A stretch of DNA of 64,000 nucleotides. It comes from Pseudomonas sp. TH41 (GTDB lineage: Bacteria > Pseudomonadota > Gammaproteobacteria > Pseudomonadales > Pseudomonadaceae). Under the pieces are notes generated by a model, which saw only the letters and a list, made by a program, of their open reading frames with translations, had not been told where the DNA came from and did not search any database. A program made the translations under genes and the position numbers. Shown here one piece after another: positions 27,304 to 36,434 of the stretch. The stretch lies in NCBI RefSeq assembly GCF_016650695.1, contig NZ_JAEKFH010000005.1:992001-1056000 (forward strand), given 5' to 3'. Within the stretch, counting starts at the first letter, position 1. Every line of letters begins with the position of its first letter.

Positions 27304-27489
27304 GCGTTTTCCCCATGCCCAAGACTCGCGTCAGTTTAGGAAGGCAGGGAGAAGGCGTCTACTGCGCTGTCGGGCCAGTGTTCAAACTATTCGAAACAAA
27401 TGCCCGATGGCCAAATAACCCAGCTCCGCTAGGCTTCTTTCGACGCGCCGCACAGGCTGCGCATAGATCAATCGCATGGAGCGAGCAGT

Positions 27490-27681
27490 ATGTATTTTGA
27501 GATTTACAGGCAATCCAAAGGCACCCCGAGCACTGGAAAAGGGCAATGGCGCTGGCGCTTGAGGGCGGGAAATCACGAGACGATCGCCAGTGGCGAGTCG
27601 TACGTGAACAAAGGGGATTGCCTGCACGCCATCGGGCTGATCAAAGGTGTGGAAAGTGAAACGCCGGTGAAGGAAATCTAG
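27490..27681 (+). CDS. YegP/DUF1508-like small protein
   Basis: 63 residues: MYFEIYRQSKGTPSTGKGQW, RWRLRAGNHETIASGESYVNK, CLHAIGLIK. This is a single copy of the DUF1508 beta-hairpin-helix repeat, which YegP has in tandem. GGAGCG precedes the ATG. Function unknown; often stress-induced. Isolated gene followed by a REP repeat. Confidence 0.8.
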   Translation: MYFEIYRQSKGTPSTGKGQWRWRLRAGNHETIASGESYVNKGDCLHAIGLIKGVESETPVKEI

Positions 27682-27693
27682 GCGCCCAAGATC

Positions 27694-27769
27694 AAAAGAT
27701 CGCAGCCTGCGGCAGCTCCTACATGGATTGGCGCTCCTCTGTAGGAGCTGCCGCAGGCTGCGATCTTTT
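27694..27769. repeat. REP-type inverted repeat
   Basis: AAAAGATCGCAGCCTGCGGC and complement with a 20-bp loop between the convergent ends of the YegP-like gene and the quinone reductase gene. Confidence 0.88.
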
Positions 27770-27784
27770 CAGGATTGAATCAAC

Positions 27785-28489
27785 TCAGACAGGCAATGGA
27801 TACAGAGCATCGTCGAACTGCGACAAACGCGGGAACGCCATCGGCAGGTCATCGCTCAAGTGTTCCAGGCGTTGCTGGTAACCACGCAGGAATTCTTTGC
27901 GGGCTTCATCGCTGATGTAAGGCACATGCCAGGCCACGAACGGTTCCAGCACGTCAAAACCGACATAGGCCAGCGTGCCGCGCAGGATGGGTCGCAGCAT
28001 GTCTTCCAGCGGGCCGTGAATCGCGCCGTCACCGAACATATGCTCGCGCCCGCCCAACGTCACGGTAACCAGCGCCTTCTTGCCGCTCAATCCACCCTGG
28101 TCGTAGAAGCGCTTGCCGCCGTAGCAGACACCGGACACCAGCACCCGATCAATCCAGCCCTTGAGCATCGCCGGCGCCGAGAACCAGAAAATCGGGAAAT
28201 TCAGAATCAACAGGTCGGCCCACAGCAACTTGTCGAGCTCCTGCTGGATGTCCGGCGCGAGCGACTGGCTCTTCACACCCAAGCGCTGCTCCAGGGCATA
28301 CACCAGGTACTCCGGGTTTTCCCGCGAAGAAAAGTCATCGGCGCTGGCCACCGGATTCCAGTTCATCGCGTAAAGGTCGCTGACCTGGACCTCATGCCCT
28401 TGGGCTTCGAGGGTCGTAACAGCCTGGTCACGCAACGCCGCGGTGAAGGATTGCGGTTCTGGATGGGCGTGGACGATCAGTACTTTCAT
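27785..28489 (-). CDS. NAD(P)H dehydrogenase (quinone), flavodoxin fold
   Basis: 234 residues. MKVLIVHAHPEPQSFTAALRD is the FMN/FAD phosphate loop, and LLILNFPIFWFSAPAMLKGWIDRVL with GGREHMFGDGAIHGP complete the DT-diaphorase (NQO1/MdaB) pattern. It reduces quinones by two electrons. It begins 9 bp after the ABC ATPase gene and so appears to be the last gene of the importer operon. A quinone reductase also stands beside aruH in P. aeruginosa as I recall it, which supports synteny. Confidence 0.87.
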   Translation of the reverse strand: MKVLIVHAHPEPQSFTAALRDQAVTTLEAQGHEVQVSDLYAMNWNPVASADDFSSRENPEYLVYALEQRLGVKSQSLAPDIQQELDKLLWADLLILNFPIFWFSAPAMLKGWIDRVLVSGVCYGGKRFYDQGGLSGKKALVTVTLGGREHMFGDGAIHGPLEDMLRPILRGTLAYVGFDVLEPFVAWHVPYISDEARKEFLRGYQQRLEHLSDDLPMAFPRLSQFDDALYPLPV

Positions 28490-28498
28490 GGCAATTCC

Positions 28499-30160
28499 TT
28501 AGACGTTTACAAGCTTTGTGTTTGAAGACGGTAACGCGCGCGCGGCCAACAACCGGTCAAGCCAGTCGGGGTCCATTTGCGGTTCGGATGAAAACAGCAG
28601 TCCGGTGTAATCCTGATGCGGCGGCGTGAAAATGGCGCTGCGCGAGCCGTGGTCGACCACCCTGCCCCGCTGCATCACCAATACTTCATCAGCAATCGCC
28701 CGCACTGTGGCGACATCGTGGGTGATGAACAGGTAAGCGACGCCCAATTGTTGCTGAATCCGGTTGAGCAATTTCAGTACGCCTTCGGCGACCAATTGAT
28801 CCAGCGCCGAGGTTACTTCATCGCAAATAATCAACTGCGGATCGGCGGCCAATGCCCGAGCAATACACACGCGTTGCTTCTGCCCACCGGACAGCTCGCG
28901 AGGTTGACGCTCCATGAAGGTCGCCGGATCGAGCTCGATCATTTCCAGCAACTCGGCCACTCGCGCCCGCATCGCCTTGCCTTTGAGCCCCAGGTAAAAG
29001 GTCAGCGGCCGACCGATGATGTCAACGATGCGCTGACGCGGATTCAGCGCCGTGTCGGGAATCTGGTAGATCATCTGGATGCGCCGCAATTGCTCCTTGC
29101 TGCGCTGCCGAAAGTCCGCCGGCAGCGCCTCGCCGTCGTACAACACCTGACCCGACGTCGGCGACAGCAAGCCGGTGATCAACCGCGCGGTCGAGCTCTT
29201 GCCACTGCCGGATTCGCCGATGACGGCCAGGGTCTGGCCTCGATACAAGCTCAACGAGACATCGTGCAGCACAGGCTGATGACCGTAACTGGCGCAGCTT
29301 TTGCGCAATTCCAGCAGCGGTTTTTCCTGTTGCGGGCACGGCTTGGGTTCGGTGCGGAAACTGCGCACCGCCCACAGCGACTTGGTGTAGTCCTCCTGCG
29401 GGTCACCCAGCATCTTGCGGGTCTCGGCCTCCTCCACCAGTTTGCCGTGACGCAGCACCATGATCCGGTCGGCCATTTGCGCCACCACCGCCAGGTCATG
29501 GCTGATGTAGATCGCCGCACTGCCGTAGGTCGCCACCGCATCACGAATGGCCGCCAGCACTTCAATCTGCGTGGTGACGTCGAGGGCGGTGGTCGGTTCG
29601 TCGAAGATGATCAGGTCCGGGTGACAGGCCATGGCCATGGCGGTCATGACCCGCTGCAATTGCCCGCCAGACACCTGATGCGGATAGCGCTGACCAATCT
29701 GTTCCGGATTCGGCAGGCGCAGCACCCGATACAACTCCACCGCTTCTGCCATGGCCTGGGCACGGCTCATGCCACCGTTCTTGACCGCCGTTTCCACGTG
29801 CTGATCAATCAGCCGATGGGCCGGGTTAAACGACGCCGCAGCGCTTTGTGCGACGTAGGCAATCCGCAGACCACGCAGTGTGCGTAGCGCTTCAGGTTTG
29901 GCGCGCAGCAGGTCGATGCCGTCGAACTGCACCGAGCCGCCGGTGATCCGGCAACCGTCACGGGTATACCCCATGGCGGCCAGGCCGAGGGTCGACTTGC
30001 CGGCACCCGACTCACCGATCAGCCCCAATACTTCGCCGCGTTGCAGGGTCAGGTCGATGCCCTTGATCAGCGGGTGCCAAGCGTCTTCGTAATGGCCTTC
30101 GATGTGCAGATCGCGGATTTCCAGCAGCGGCTTTTCGTTGTCGATCGCGTTCATGTTCAT
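28499..30160 (-). CDS. dipeptide-type ABC transporter, fused double ATPase (DppD-DppF like)
   Basis: 553 residues from ATG 30160; AGGAG lies 8 bases upstream. Two complete nucleotide-binding domains in one chain: Walker A GLIGESGAGKST and GESGSGKSS, signature VSGGQLQRV and LSGGQKQRV, Walker B LIIFDEPTTALD and LIICDEVTSALD. The second domain carries the oligopeptide-type C-terminal extension. Energises the two permeases just upstream. The fused form is common in such importers in Pseudomonas. Confidence 0.9.
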   Translation of the reverse strand: MNMNAIDNEKPLLEIRDLHIEGHYEDAWHPLIKGIDLTLQRGEVLGLIGESGAGKSTLGLAAMGYTRDGCRITGGSVQFDGIDLLRAKPEALRTLRGLRIAYVAQSAAASFNPAHRLIDQHVETAVKNGGMSRAQAMAEAVELYRVLRLPNPEQIGQRYPHQVSGGQLQRVMTAMAMACHPDLIIFDEPTTALDVTTQIEVLAAIRDAVATYGSAAIYISHDLAVVAQMADRIMVLRHGKLVEEAETRKMLGDPQEDYTKSLWAVRSFRTEPKPCPQQEKPLLELRKSCASYGHQPVLHDVSLSLYRGQTLAVIGESGSGKSSTARLITGLLSPTSGQVLYDGEALPADFRQRSKEQLRRIQMIYQIPDTALNPRQRIVDIIGRPLTFYLGLKGKAMRARVAELLEMIELDPATFMERQPRELSGGQKQRVCIARALAADPQLIICDEVTSALDQLVAEGVLKLLNRIQQQLGVAYLFITHDVATVRAIADEVLVMQRGRVVDHGSRSAIFTPPHQDYTGLLFSSEPQMDPDWLDRLLAARALPSSNTKLVNV

Positions 30161-30162
30161 GT

Positions 30163-30990
30163 TCAGCACTCCTTGAGGCCGCTGGATTTATGCAACATCC
30201 AGTCGACAACGAAGTTGACGCTGACCGTAATCAACGCCACGGCCAGCGCTGGCAACAGTGGACTGATGTCGCCGAAAGTAATCAGCACCGCGTTGTCGCG
30301 GACCATGCTGCCCCAATCGGCGGTGGGCGGCTGAATGCCCAGACCGAGGAACGACAGCGCGCTGATGAACAAAAACACGAAGCAGAAACGCAGGCCGAAC
30401 TCGGCAATCAGTGGTGCGGCGGCGTTGGGCAACACCTCGCGGGTCACCAGCCACCATAAGCCTTCACCGCGCAGACGTGCGGCCTCGACGAAGTCCTGCA
30501 CCACCACGTTCATCGCCACCGCCCGCGACAGGCGAAACACTCGGGTCGCGTCCAGCAGCGCGATCACCAACACCAGCGACGTCGCTGTGGTGCCGACCAC
30601 GCTGAGAATCAGCAAGGCGAAGATCAGCTGCGGGATCGCCATCAGAATATCCACCACCCGCGACAGGCCCTGATCGACCCAGCCGCCCTTGATCGCGGCG
30701 ATTAATCCGCTCAAGCCGCCGAGCAAGAACGCCAGCACGGTGGTCAGGAAGGCAATGCCCAGGGTGTTGCGCGCGCCGTAGACCAGGCGGCTGAACATGT
30801 CCCGGCCGAGGTTGTCGGTGCCCAGCAGAAACTCACCGCTCCAGGGCGCGAAGCCGTCGCCCACCACTTGCGTTTCGCCGTACGGCGCCAACACCGGCGC
30901 GAACAGCGCCACCAGGATGTACAGGATGATGACCAGTATTCCGAACTTGGCACTCAGCGGTGCCCGGAACAATTGTTTGAGCAGGCTCAT
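30163..30990 (-). CDS. ABC transporter permease (DppC-like)
   Basis: 275 residues, six membrane spans, an N-terminal DppC-type region (LFAPVLAPYGETQ then LGTDNLGRDMFSRLVYGARNTL) and the EAA loop VEAARLRGEGLWWLVTREVLPNA that contacts the ATPase. It starts 3 bp after the DppB-like permease and ends 2 bp before the ATPase start, so the three are one operon. Confidence 0.92.
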   Translation of the reverse strand: MSLLKQLFRAPLSAKFGILVIILYILVALFAPVLAPYGETQVVGDGFAPWSGEFLLGTDNLGRDMFSRLVYGARNTLGIAFLTTVLAFLLGGLSGLIAAIKGGWVDQGLSRVVDILMAIPQLIFALLILSVVGTTATSLVLVIALLDATRVFRLSRAVAMNVVVQDFVEAARLRGEGLWWLVTREVLPNAAAPLIAEFGLRFCFVFLFISALSFLGLGIQPPTADWGSMVRDNAVLITFGDISPLLPALAVALITVSVNFVVDWMLHKSSGLKEC

Positions 30991-30993
30991 GTT

Positions 30994-31953
30994 CTACCCC
31001 TTCGGATGCATCAGGCGTGGGTTGCTGGCGATGGACAGCACATCGGCCGAGGTGTTGAGCAGAATGTAGGTCGCCGCGAAAATCAGGCTGCAGGCCTGAA
31101 CCACCGGGATGTCGCGTTTGGCCACCGAGTCCACCAGCAATTGGCCAAGGCCCGGATAGACAAACACCACCTCGACCACCACCACGCCGACCACCAGGTA
31201 AGCGAGGTTCAGCGCCACCACGTTGACGATCGGTGCCAGTGCGTTGGGCAAGGCGTGACGGAAGATGATCCGCGACTGGCTGATACCCTTGAGCCGGGCC
31301 ATTTCGATGTAGGGGCTGGCCAGCAGATTGATCAAGGAAGCGCGGGTCATGCGCATCATCTGCGCGATGACCACCAGGCTCAATGTCGCGACCGGCAGCA
31401 CCGAGCGTTCCAGCACTGTGCCGAAGGAGGCGTCTGGCGCGAGGTTGGAAATGCTCGGGAACCAATTGAGTTTCACCGCGAACACCAGGATCAGAATGTA
31501 GGCGACAAAGAACTCCGGAAACGACACTGCGCTCAGCGCCGTCGTGTTGAGCAAGCGGTCGAACCAGCTGTTGCGATAGAGCGCCGCAAGCATGCCCAGC
31601 AACAAGGCAAGCGGTACGGAAACCAGCGCCGCCAACGCCGCCAGACTGAAGGTGTTCCCCAGACGCGAGGCCACCAGTTCGGCGATGGGCCGCTGATTGG
31701 CCAGCGAGACCCCGAGATCACCTTGTAGCAGGTGCCAGATCCAGTGTCCGAAGCGGGTTAGCGGAGGCAGGTCCAGGCCCAGTTGAGCACGGAAAGCCGC
31801 GACGGTTTCCGGCGTGGCGGACTGACCGAGCATGGCCTGGGCGATGTCACCCGGGAGCATGCCGACGGCCAGAAAAATAATCACCGATACCGCAAACAGC
31901 GATAACAGGCCCAATGCCAAACGCTGCGCCAACAGCTTGAAAATACTATTCAT
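30994..31953 (-). CDS. ABC transporter permease (DppB-like)
   Basis: 319 residues from ATG 31953 with AAGGAA upstream; the longer frame reads through a REP repeat. MNSIFKLLAQRLALGLLSLF at the N-terminus, LPGDIAQAMLGQSATPE (the DppB periplasmic loop), and EAA loop EMARLKGISQSRIIFRHALPNA. It forms the channel with the DppC-like partner. Its binding protein gene is 147 bp upstream, with a REP repeat between. Confidence 0.92.
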   Translation of the reverse strand: MNSIFKLLAQRLALGLLSLFAVSVIIFLAVGMLPGDIAQAMLGQSATPETVAAFRAQLGLDLPPLTRFGHWIWHLLQGDLGVSLANQRPIAELVASRLGNTFSLAALAALVSVPLALLLGMLAALYRNSWFDRLLNTTALSAVSFPEFFVAYILILVFAVKLNWFPSISNLAPDASFGTVLERSVLPVATLSLVVIAQMMRMTRASLINLLASPYIEMARLKGISQSRIIFRHALPNALAPIVNVVALNLAYLVVGVVVVEVVFVYPGLGQLLVDSVAKRDIPVVQACSLIFAATYILLNTSADVLSIASNPRLMHPKG

Positions 31954-32005
31954 CGTGCAGTTCCTTGAAATGGGCACGCTTGCGAAAACTGCAAATCTCC
32001 AACCC

Positions 32006-32088
32006 TGTAGGAGCGAGCTTGCTCGCGATGGTGTGTCAGCCACATTGGTGTCAACTGACACTCCATCGCGAGCAAGCTCGCTCCTACA
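32006..32088. repeat. REP-type inverted repeat inside the ABC operon
   Basis: TGTAGGAGCGAGCTTGCTCG and complement, plus an inner GTGTCAG/CTGACAC stem. It separates the binding protein gene from its permease. Intercistronic REPs of this kind can protect the upstream mRNA and lower expression of the distal part, giving more binding protein than channel. Confidence 0.88.
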
Positions 32089-32100
32089 ACAACAGCGTCA

Positions 32101-33702
32101 CTACGCCTGCCACCAGCGTTCGATGACGCGCAGGCCGTCCAGCTCGCCATAAGGCGCAGTCTGGCCGCCGTGAGCGACCCGGTTCGACCGCGCCGCCACC
32201 GAACTGGCAAACAACGGCACAATCGCCCCGCCGTCGTCCCGGCACAGCGACTGCATTTCGTTGTACATCTCGCGGCGCAGCGGGTCGTTCATCTCGCCTC
32301 GGGCGGCGTTGAGCAACTGGTTGAAACGTGGATTGTCCCAATGGGTTTCGTTCCACGCCGCGCCTTTGGCGTAACCGATGCTGAACATCCGGTCGGCTGT
32401 CAGGCTGCTGTACCAGAACGACGTGGTGAATGGTTGCTTCATCCAGACATTGGAGAAGAAACCGTCGGCCGGCTCGCGGACCACGTCGATATCGATCCCG
32501 GCCTGACGGGCCTGCTCCTTGAACAGCACCGACGCGTCCACCGCGCCGGCGTAGGCCGCGTCGGAGGCTTGCAGGCGGACCTTGAGCGAATCGACACCGG
32601 CCTGGCGCAGGTAAAAACGCGCTTTGTCCGGATCGTACGTGCGCTGCTCCAGCGCCGTGTTGATGAAGCGGCTGCCAGGCTGGATCGGATGGTCGTTGCC
32701 CACCAGGCCGTAGCCATGCAGCACCGAGGCCAGCAGGGTTTCGCGATTGATCGCGTGCTTCATCGCCAGGCGGATGTTGCTGTTCTGGAACTGCTGGCTG
32801 TCGCACAACATCGGGAAGGTGTAGTGCTGGGCGCCTTTGGTTTCTTCGATCACCAGGTTCGGGTTGCGCTTGAGCAAGGCCACGGTTTTCAGGTCGACCT
32901 TGTTGATGACATCGACCTGCCCGGTGACCAGCGCATTGATCCGCGCCGCGCCGTCGGAAATGGCAATCAGTTCGGCACTGGCGAAATGCGCCCGGCCCGG
33001 TTTCCAGTAATCGGGGTTGCGCTCCAGGGCCATGCGCACACCTGGATCGAACGCCTTGAGGCGATAGCCTCCAGTGCCGACACCGGCCTGCCAATCCGGG
33101 ACACCGTCCTTGCTGGGCATGATCACCAAATGGTAATCGGCGACCACATAAGAGAAGTCAGCGTTGCCCGAATGCAGTTCGAACACCACGCTGTCAGTGC
33201 CCTGGGCGCTGACCTTGGCGACATCGCCCAACACGGTCTTGGCCGCTGAAGTGGATTTTTCGCCGAGGTGATGCTGGATTGATGCAACCACGTCGTCGGC
33301 GGTCAGGGTTTTGCCATTGTGAAAGGTCACACCCTGACGCAGTTTGAAGGTCCAGATACGCGCGTCGGGGGTCGACGTCCAGCTCTCGGCCAGTTCTGGA
33401 ATCGCGGTGCCGTCCACGGCAATTTCGGTCAGGGTGTTATAGACCGCCGAGAAGCCGACGAAGGTGAAGGTGTCGCTCCAGGAACCGGGGTCTTTTGAAT
33501 CGGTGGTGCTGCCGCCCGCCAGGCCCAGGCGCAACACGCCACCTGGCTTGGGAGTCGCTTCCTCGGCGAAGGCGCCAAACGGCAGCCCCATGGAGAACGC
33601 TCCGGCCACCGCTGCCGCAGTGGCGCTGTATTTCAAAAAGTCCCGACGCGGAAAACTGAATTCATGGTTCGCTTGAGTAATCTTGTTGTTGTTATCGCTC
33701 AT
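32101..33702 (-). CDS. ABC transporter substrate-binding protein (SBP family 5), Tat-exported
   Basis: 533 residues from ATG 33702. A twin-arginine signal FPRRDFLKYSATAAAVAGAF near residue 18, then the family 5 (DppA/OppA) fold: ELAESWTSTPDARIWTFKLR, GVTFHNGKTLTADDVV, and NIRLAMKHAINRETLL. Such proteins bind peptides, nickel or opine-like and guanidino compounds. Position directly behind the aru genes suggests a ligand such as an arginine-containing peptide or arginine conjugate; this is inference. Confidence 0.88.
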   Translation of the reverse strand: MSDNNNKITQANHEFSFPRRDFLKYSATAAAVAGAFSMGLPFGAFAEEATPKPGGVLRLGLAGGSTTDSKDPGSWSDTFTFVGFSAVYNTLTEIAVDGTAIPELAESWTSTPDARIWTFKLRQGVTFHNGKTLTADDVVASIQHHLGEKSTSAAKTVLGDVAKVSAQGTDSVVFELHSGNADFSYVVADYHLVIMPSKDGVPDWQAGVGTGGYRLKAFDPGVRMALERNPDYWKPGRAHFASAELIAISDGAARINALVTGQVDVINKVDLKTVALLKRNPNLVIEETKGAQHYTFPMLCDSQQFQNSNIRLAMKHAINRETLLASVLHGYGLVGNDHPIQPGSRFINTALEQRTYDPDKARFYLRQAGVDSLKVRLQASDAAYAGAVDASVLFKEQARQAGIDIDVVREPADGFFSNVWMKQPFTTSFWYSSLTADRMFSIGYAKGAAWNETHWDNPRFNQLLNAARGEMNDPLRREMYNEMQSLCRDDGGAIVPLFASSVAARSNRVAHGGQTAPYGELDGLRVIERWWQA

Positions 33703-33763
33703 TGCATTGCCCCTGATCAAAAGCCACGAAAGTAATGAGTTACCGGTTCAAAACCACGCAAAA

Positions 33764-33783
33764 CACCGGGCCAAAGCCCGGTG
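33764..33783 (-). terminator. weak intrinsic terminator between aldehyde dehydrogenase and the ABC genes
   Basis: Minus strand: CACCGGGC, loop TTTG, GCCCGGTG, then TTTTGCG. The 8-bp GC stem with a 4-T tract begins 26 bp after the aldehyde dehydrogenase stop. It may end or attenuate the aru transcript before the importer genes. Confidence 0.5.
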
Positions 33784-33808
33784 CGTAGATCGTTTACCTC
33801 ATCAAGGC

Positions 33809-35224
33809 TCACACCTGAATCGCCTTCACTTCGACGAACTCGTTGAGCCCTTCTTCACCCCATTCACGGCCATTGCCCGATTGTTTGTAGCCACCGAACG
33901 GCGCTTGATAGTTGAACGCGGCGCCATTGAGGAAACATTGCCCCGCCCGCAGCTGACGGCCCAGTTGCAAGGCGCGTTCAGTGCTCCCGGCCCAGACACC
34001 GCTGGACAACCCGAACGGTGAATCGTTGGCCATCTCAATGGCCTGTGCTTCGTCGGCGTAAGGAATCAGGCACAGCACCGGACCAAAGATTTCTTCCTGA
34101 GCGATGCGCATCCGGTTGTCGACATCCGCGAACAGGGTTGGACGGACGTAGAAACCACGCTCGAACGCCTGCGCTGTCTCACCGCCACACAGCAATCGTG
34201 CGCCTTCCTGCTGGCCGACCTGAATGTAGTCACGCACGGTGCGGCGCTGCGCCGCCGAGCACATCGGCCCAAGGAAGCTTTGCGGGTCTAGCGGGTCGCC
34301 CATGCGCAGGCATTGGGTTTCGGCGATGGCCAGTTCCACGGCTTCGGCGTAACGGCTGGCGGGCAGCAACATGCGGGTCAACGCGGTGCAGGTTTGCCCG
34401 GAGTTGATCATCACGTCCTGCACGCCGTAACGCACGGCCGCCGCCAGATCCGCATCTTCGGCAATCAGCAACGGCGACTTGCCGCCCAGTTCCAGGCACA
34501 CCCGTTTCACCGAAGGCGCCGCCGCTTGCGCCACGCGCACACCGGCGCCGGTGGAACCGGTGAACGACACCATGTCCACGTCCGGGTGTTTGGCCAACGC
34601 TTCGCCAACCTTCGAACCTGGCCCGCTGACCAGGTTGAACACCCCGGCCGGCAAGCCGATGGCTTCGATCATCCGGGCCAGCCAAAAGGCGTGCAACGGG
34701 GTCTCCTGACTCGGCTTGACCACCACGGTGCAACCAGCAGCCAGCGCCGGAGCGAGCTTGCCGATCAATTGATGCAGCGGGTAATTCCACGGATTGATGA
34801 AGGCGCAAACACCCACCGCCTCACGAATCACTAACGAATTGCCCACCTCGCGCACTTCGTCCATCAGGCCGGCGAGTTCGACGTACTGCTCAAGCCCCTC
34901 AATGGGCCCGTCCACCTGAACCGAACGGCACCATTGCACCGGCATCCCCAGTTCAGCGGTGATCACCGCGGCCATCTCATCGGCACCCGCGCGCAATTGC
35001 TCGGCGAGGGCACGGATGTAGCCGGCGCGCACGCTCGAGGGTGCGCGCGACCAGGGACCAAACGCCCGGCGTGCGGCCGCCACGGCCTTGTCTACATCGC
35101 GTTCATCACCCAGCGGCACCGAACCGGCGACGCCTTCAGTGGCCGGGTTAATCACCTCGGCGATGCCCTGTCCGGATGGGGTTTGCCAGCGACCATCAAT
35201 AAACAACATCTTGTAGTTATGCAT
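33809..35224 (-). CDS. aldehyde dehydrogenase of the aru operon
   Basis: 471 residues. INPWNYPLHQ (residue ~143), FTGSTGAG (~221), catalytic base Glu245 in LELGGKS and nucleophile Cys279 in NSGQTCT are all intact. In the arginine transaminase route AruI yields 4-guanidinobutyraldehyde, which an NAD(P)-dependent dehydrogenase oxidises to 4-guanidinobutyrate; in P. aeruginosa this is usually credited to a separate enzyme (KauB). The 8-bp overlap with aruH makes this one a strong candidate for that step here. Confidence 0.9.
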   Translation of the reverse strand: MHNYKMLFIDGRWQTPSGQGIAEVINPATEGVAGSVPLGDERDVDKAVAAARRAFGPWSRAPSSVRAGYIRALAEQLRAGADEMAAVITAELGMPVQWCRSVQVDGPIEGLEQYVELAGLMDEVREVGNSLVIREAVGVCAFINPWNYPLHQLIGKLAPALAAGCTVVVKPSQETPLHAFWLARMIEAIGLPAGVFNLVSGPGSKVGEALAKHPDVDMVSFTGSTGAGVRVAQAAAPSVKRVCLELGGKSPLLIAEDADLAAAVRYGVQDVMINSGQTCTALTRMLLPASRYAEAVELAIAETQCLRMGDPLDPQSFLGPMCSAAQRRTVRDYIQVGQQEGARLLCGGETAQAFERGFYVRPTLFADVDNRMRIAQEEIFGPVLCLIPYADEAQAIEMANDSPFGLSSGVWAGSTERALQLGRQLRAGQCFLNGAAFNYQAPFGGYKQSGNGREWGEEGLNEFVEVKAIQV

Positions 35225-36407
35225 ACTGGCGAGCCTCCATCAGCTCACGGGCACACCGGGCGATGCGCTGGCAGGCGTCACGCAGCGGTTCTGCCCCCAC
35301 CACCAACCCCAGACGAATATGCCCGGCGGCGCTCGGACCGAACGCTTCACCGGCCAGCACCGACACGCCATGGCGGTCGAGCAAGCGGTCGGCGAATGCG
35401 TGGGCGCTGAGCCCGGTTTCGCGGATATCGACCATCACGAACATCCCGCCATCGGGTTTCAAGGCACGTACGCCGGGGCAGTCGGCCAGGCTTTCACAGA
35501 CCAGATCGCGGCGCTGACGGTAGGCGTCACGCATGGCTTCCAGTTCCGGCAAATGGCTTTCCAGCGCGACGATAGCGGCGTCCTGAATGAAATCCGGCGA
35601 GCCGTACAGCATGCACAGCGCGAGGTTTTCCAGGTGCGTCGACAGGGACGTCGGCGCCACCACCCAGCCGACGCGCCAGCCGGTCATGGCATGGGATTTC
35701 GACAGGCTGTTGAGCGTGGCGGTGCGCTCAGCCATGCCCGGCAAACTGGCCGGACTGACGTGTTCACCTTCGAACAACAACTCGCTGTAGACCTCATCGG
35801 AAATCAGCCACAGGTCGTGGGCAATGCACAGTTCAGCCAGCGCCTCCCAGGTGCTTCGCGGCAGACTGGCGCCCGACGGGTTGTGTGGACTGTTCAGCGC
35901 CAGCGCACGAGTGCGCGGCGTGATGCGGGCCGCGACGTCTTCGGGCAGGACCCGAAAACCGTTTTCGGAGCGCACCGGCACCGGAATCACCACCGCGCCA
36001 CACGCACCGAACACCGCTTCGTAAGTAACGTACATCGGCTCGGCGACCAGCACTTCATCGCCGGGATTGAGCACACACTGGGCAACGCTGAACAACGCGC
36101 ACTGCGCGCCGGCGAGCACGGTGACGTGATCGGCCGAGACCTGCTGGCCGCTGCGTTGCTGGTGACGCTTGGCGATACTTTCACGCAAGGCGCGCTTGCC
36201 GCGTACTTCGGCGTAGTGAGTGTTGCCGGTCAACAGACTGTCGATGGCGGCCTGCACGATGGGCACCGGGGTGTCGAAATCCGGGTCGCCCACCGACAGC
36301 AGCAGAATGTCTTCGCCCTGTTCCTGCAGCGCCAGCGCACGGTAATGAATACCCCAGGCGGCAGCGCCGTCACCGGCGATACGTTGAGTCAGATCGGAAA
36401 AGCGCAT
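35217..36407 (-). CDS. aruH: arginine:pyruvate aminotransferase
   Basis: 396 residues, class I/II PLP aminotransferase. NSPHNPSGA (residue ~172), ISDEVYSELLFEG (~202) and the Schiff-base Lys237 in NSLSKSHAMTGWRVGW are present. The N-terminus MRFSDLTQRIAGDGAAAW agrees closely with what I recall of P. aeruginosa AruH, and aruI is adjacent. It transfers the amino group of L-arginine to pyruvate, giving 2-ketoarginine and alanine. 27 bp separate it from aruI. Confidence 0.93.
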   Translation of the reverse strand: MRFSDLTQRIAGDGAAAWGIHYRALALQEQGEDILLLSVGDPDFDTPVPIVQAAIDSLLTGNTHYAEVRGKRALRESIAKRHQQRSGQQVSADHVTVLAGAQCALFSVAQCVLNPGDEVLVAEPMYVTYEAVFGACGAVVIPVPVRSENGFRVLPEDVAARITPRTRALALNSPHNPSGASLPRSTWEALAELCIAHDLWLISDEVYSELLFEGEHVSPASLPGMAERTATLNSLSKSHAMTGWRVGWVVAPTSLSTHLENLALCMLYGSPDFIQDAAIVALESHLPELEAMRDAYRQRRDLVCESLADCPGVRALKPDGGMFVMVDIRETGLSAHAFADRLLDRHGVSVLAGEAFGPSAAGHIRLGLVVGAEPLRDACQRIARCARELMEARQYA

Positions 36408-36434
36408 GGCGATACCCCTGTAAAAAAATGAAAG

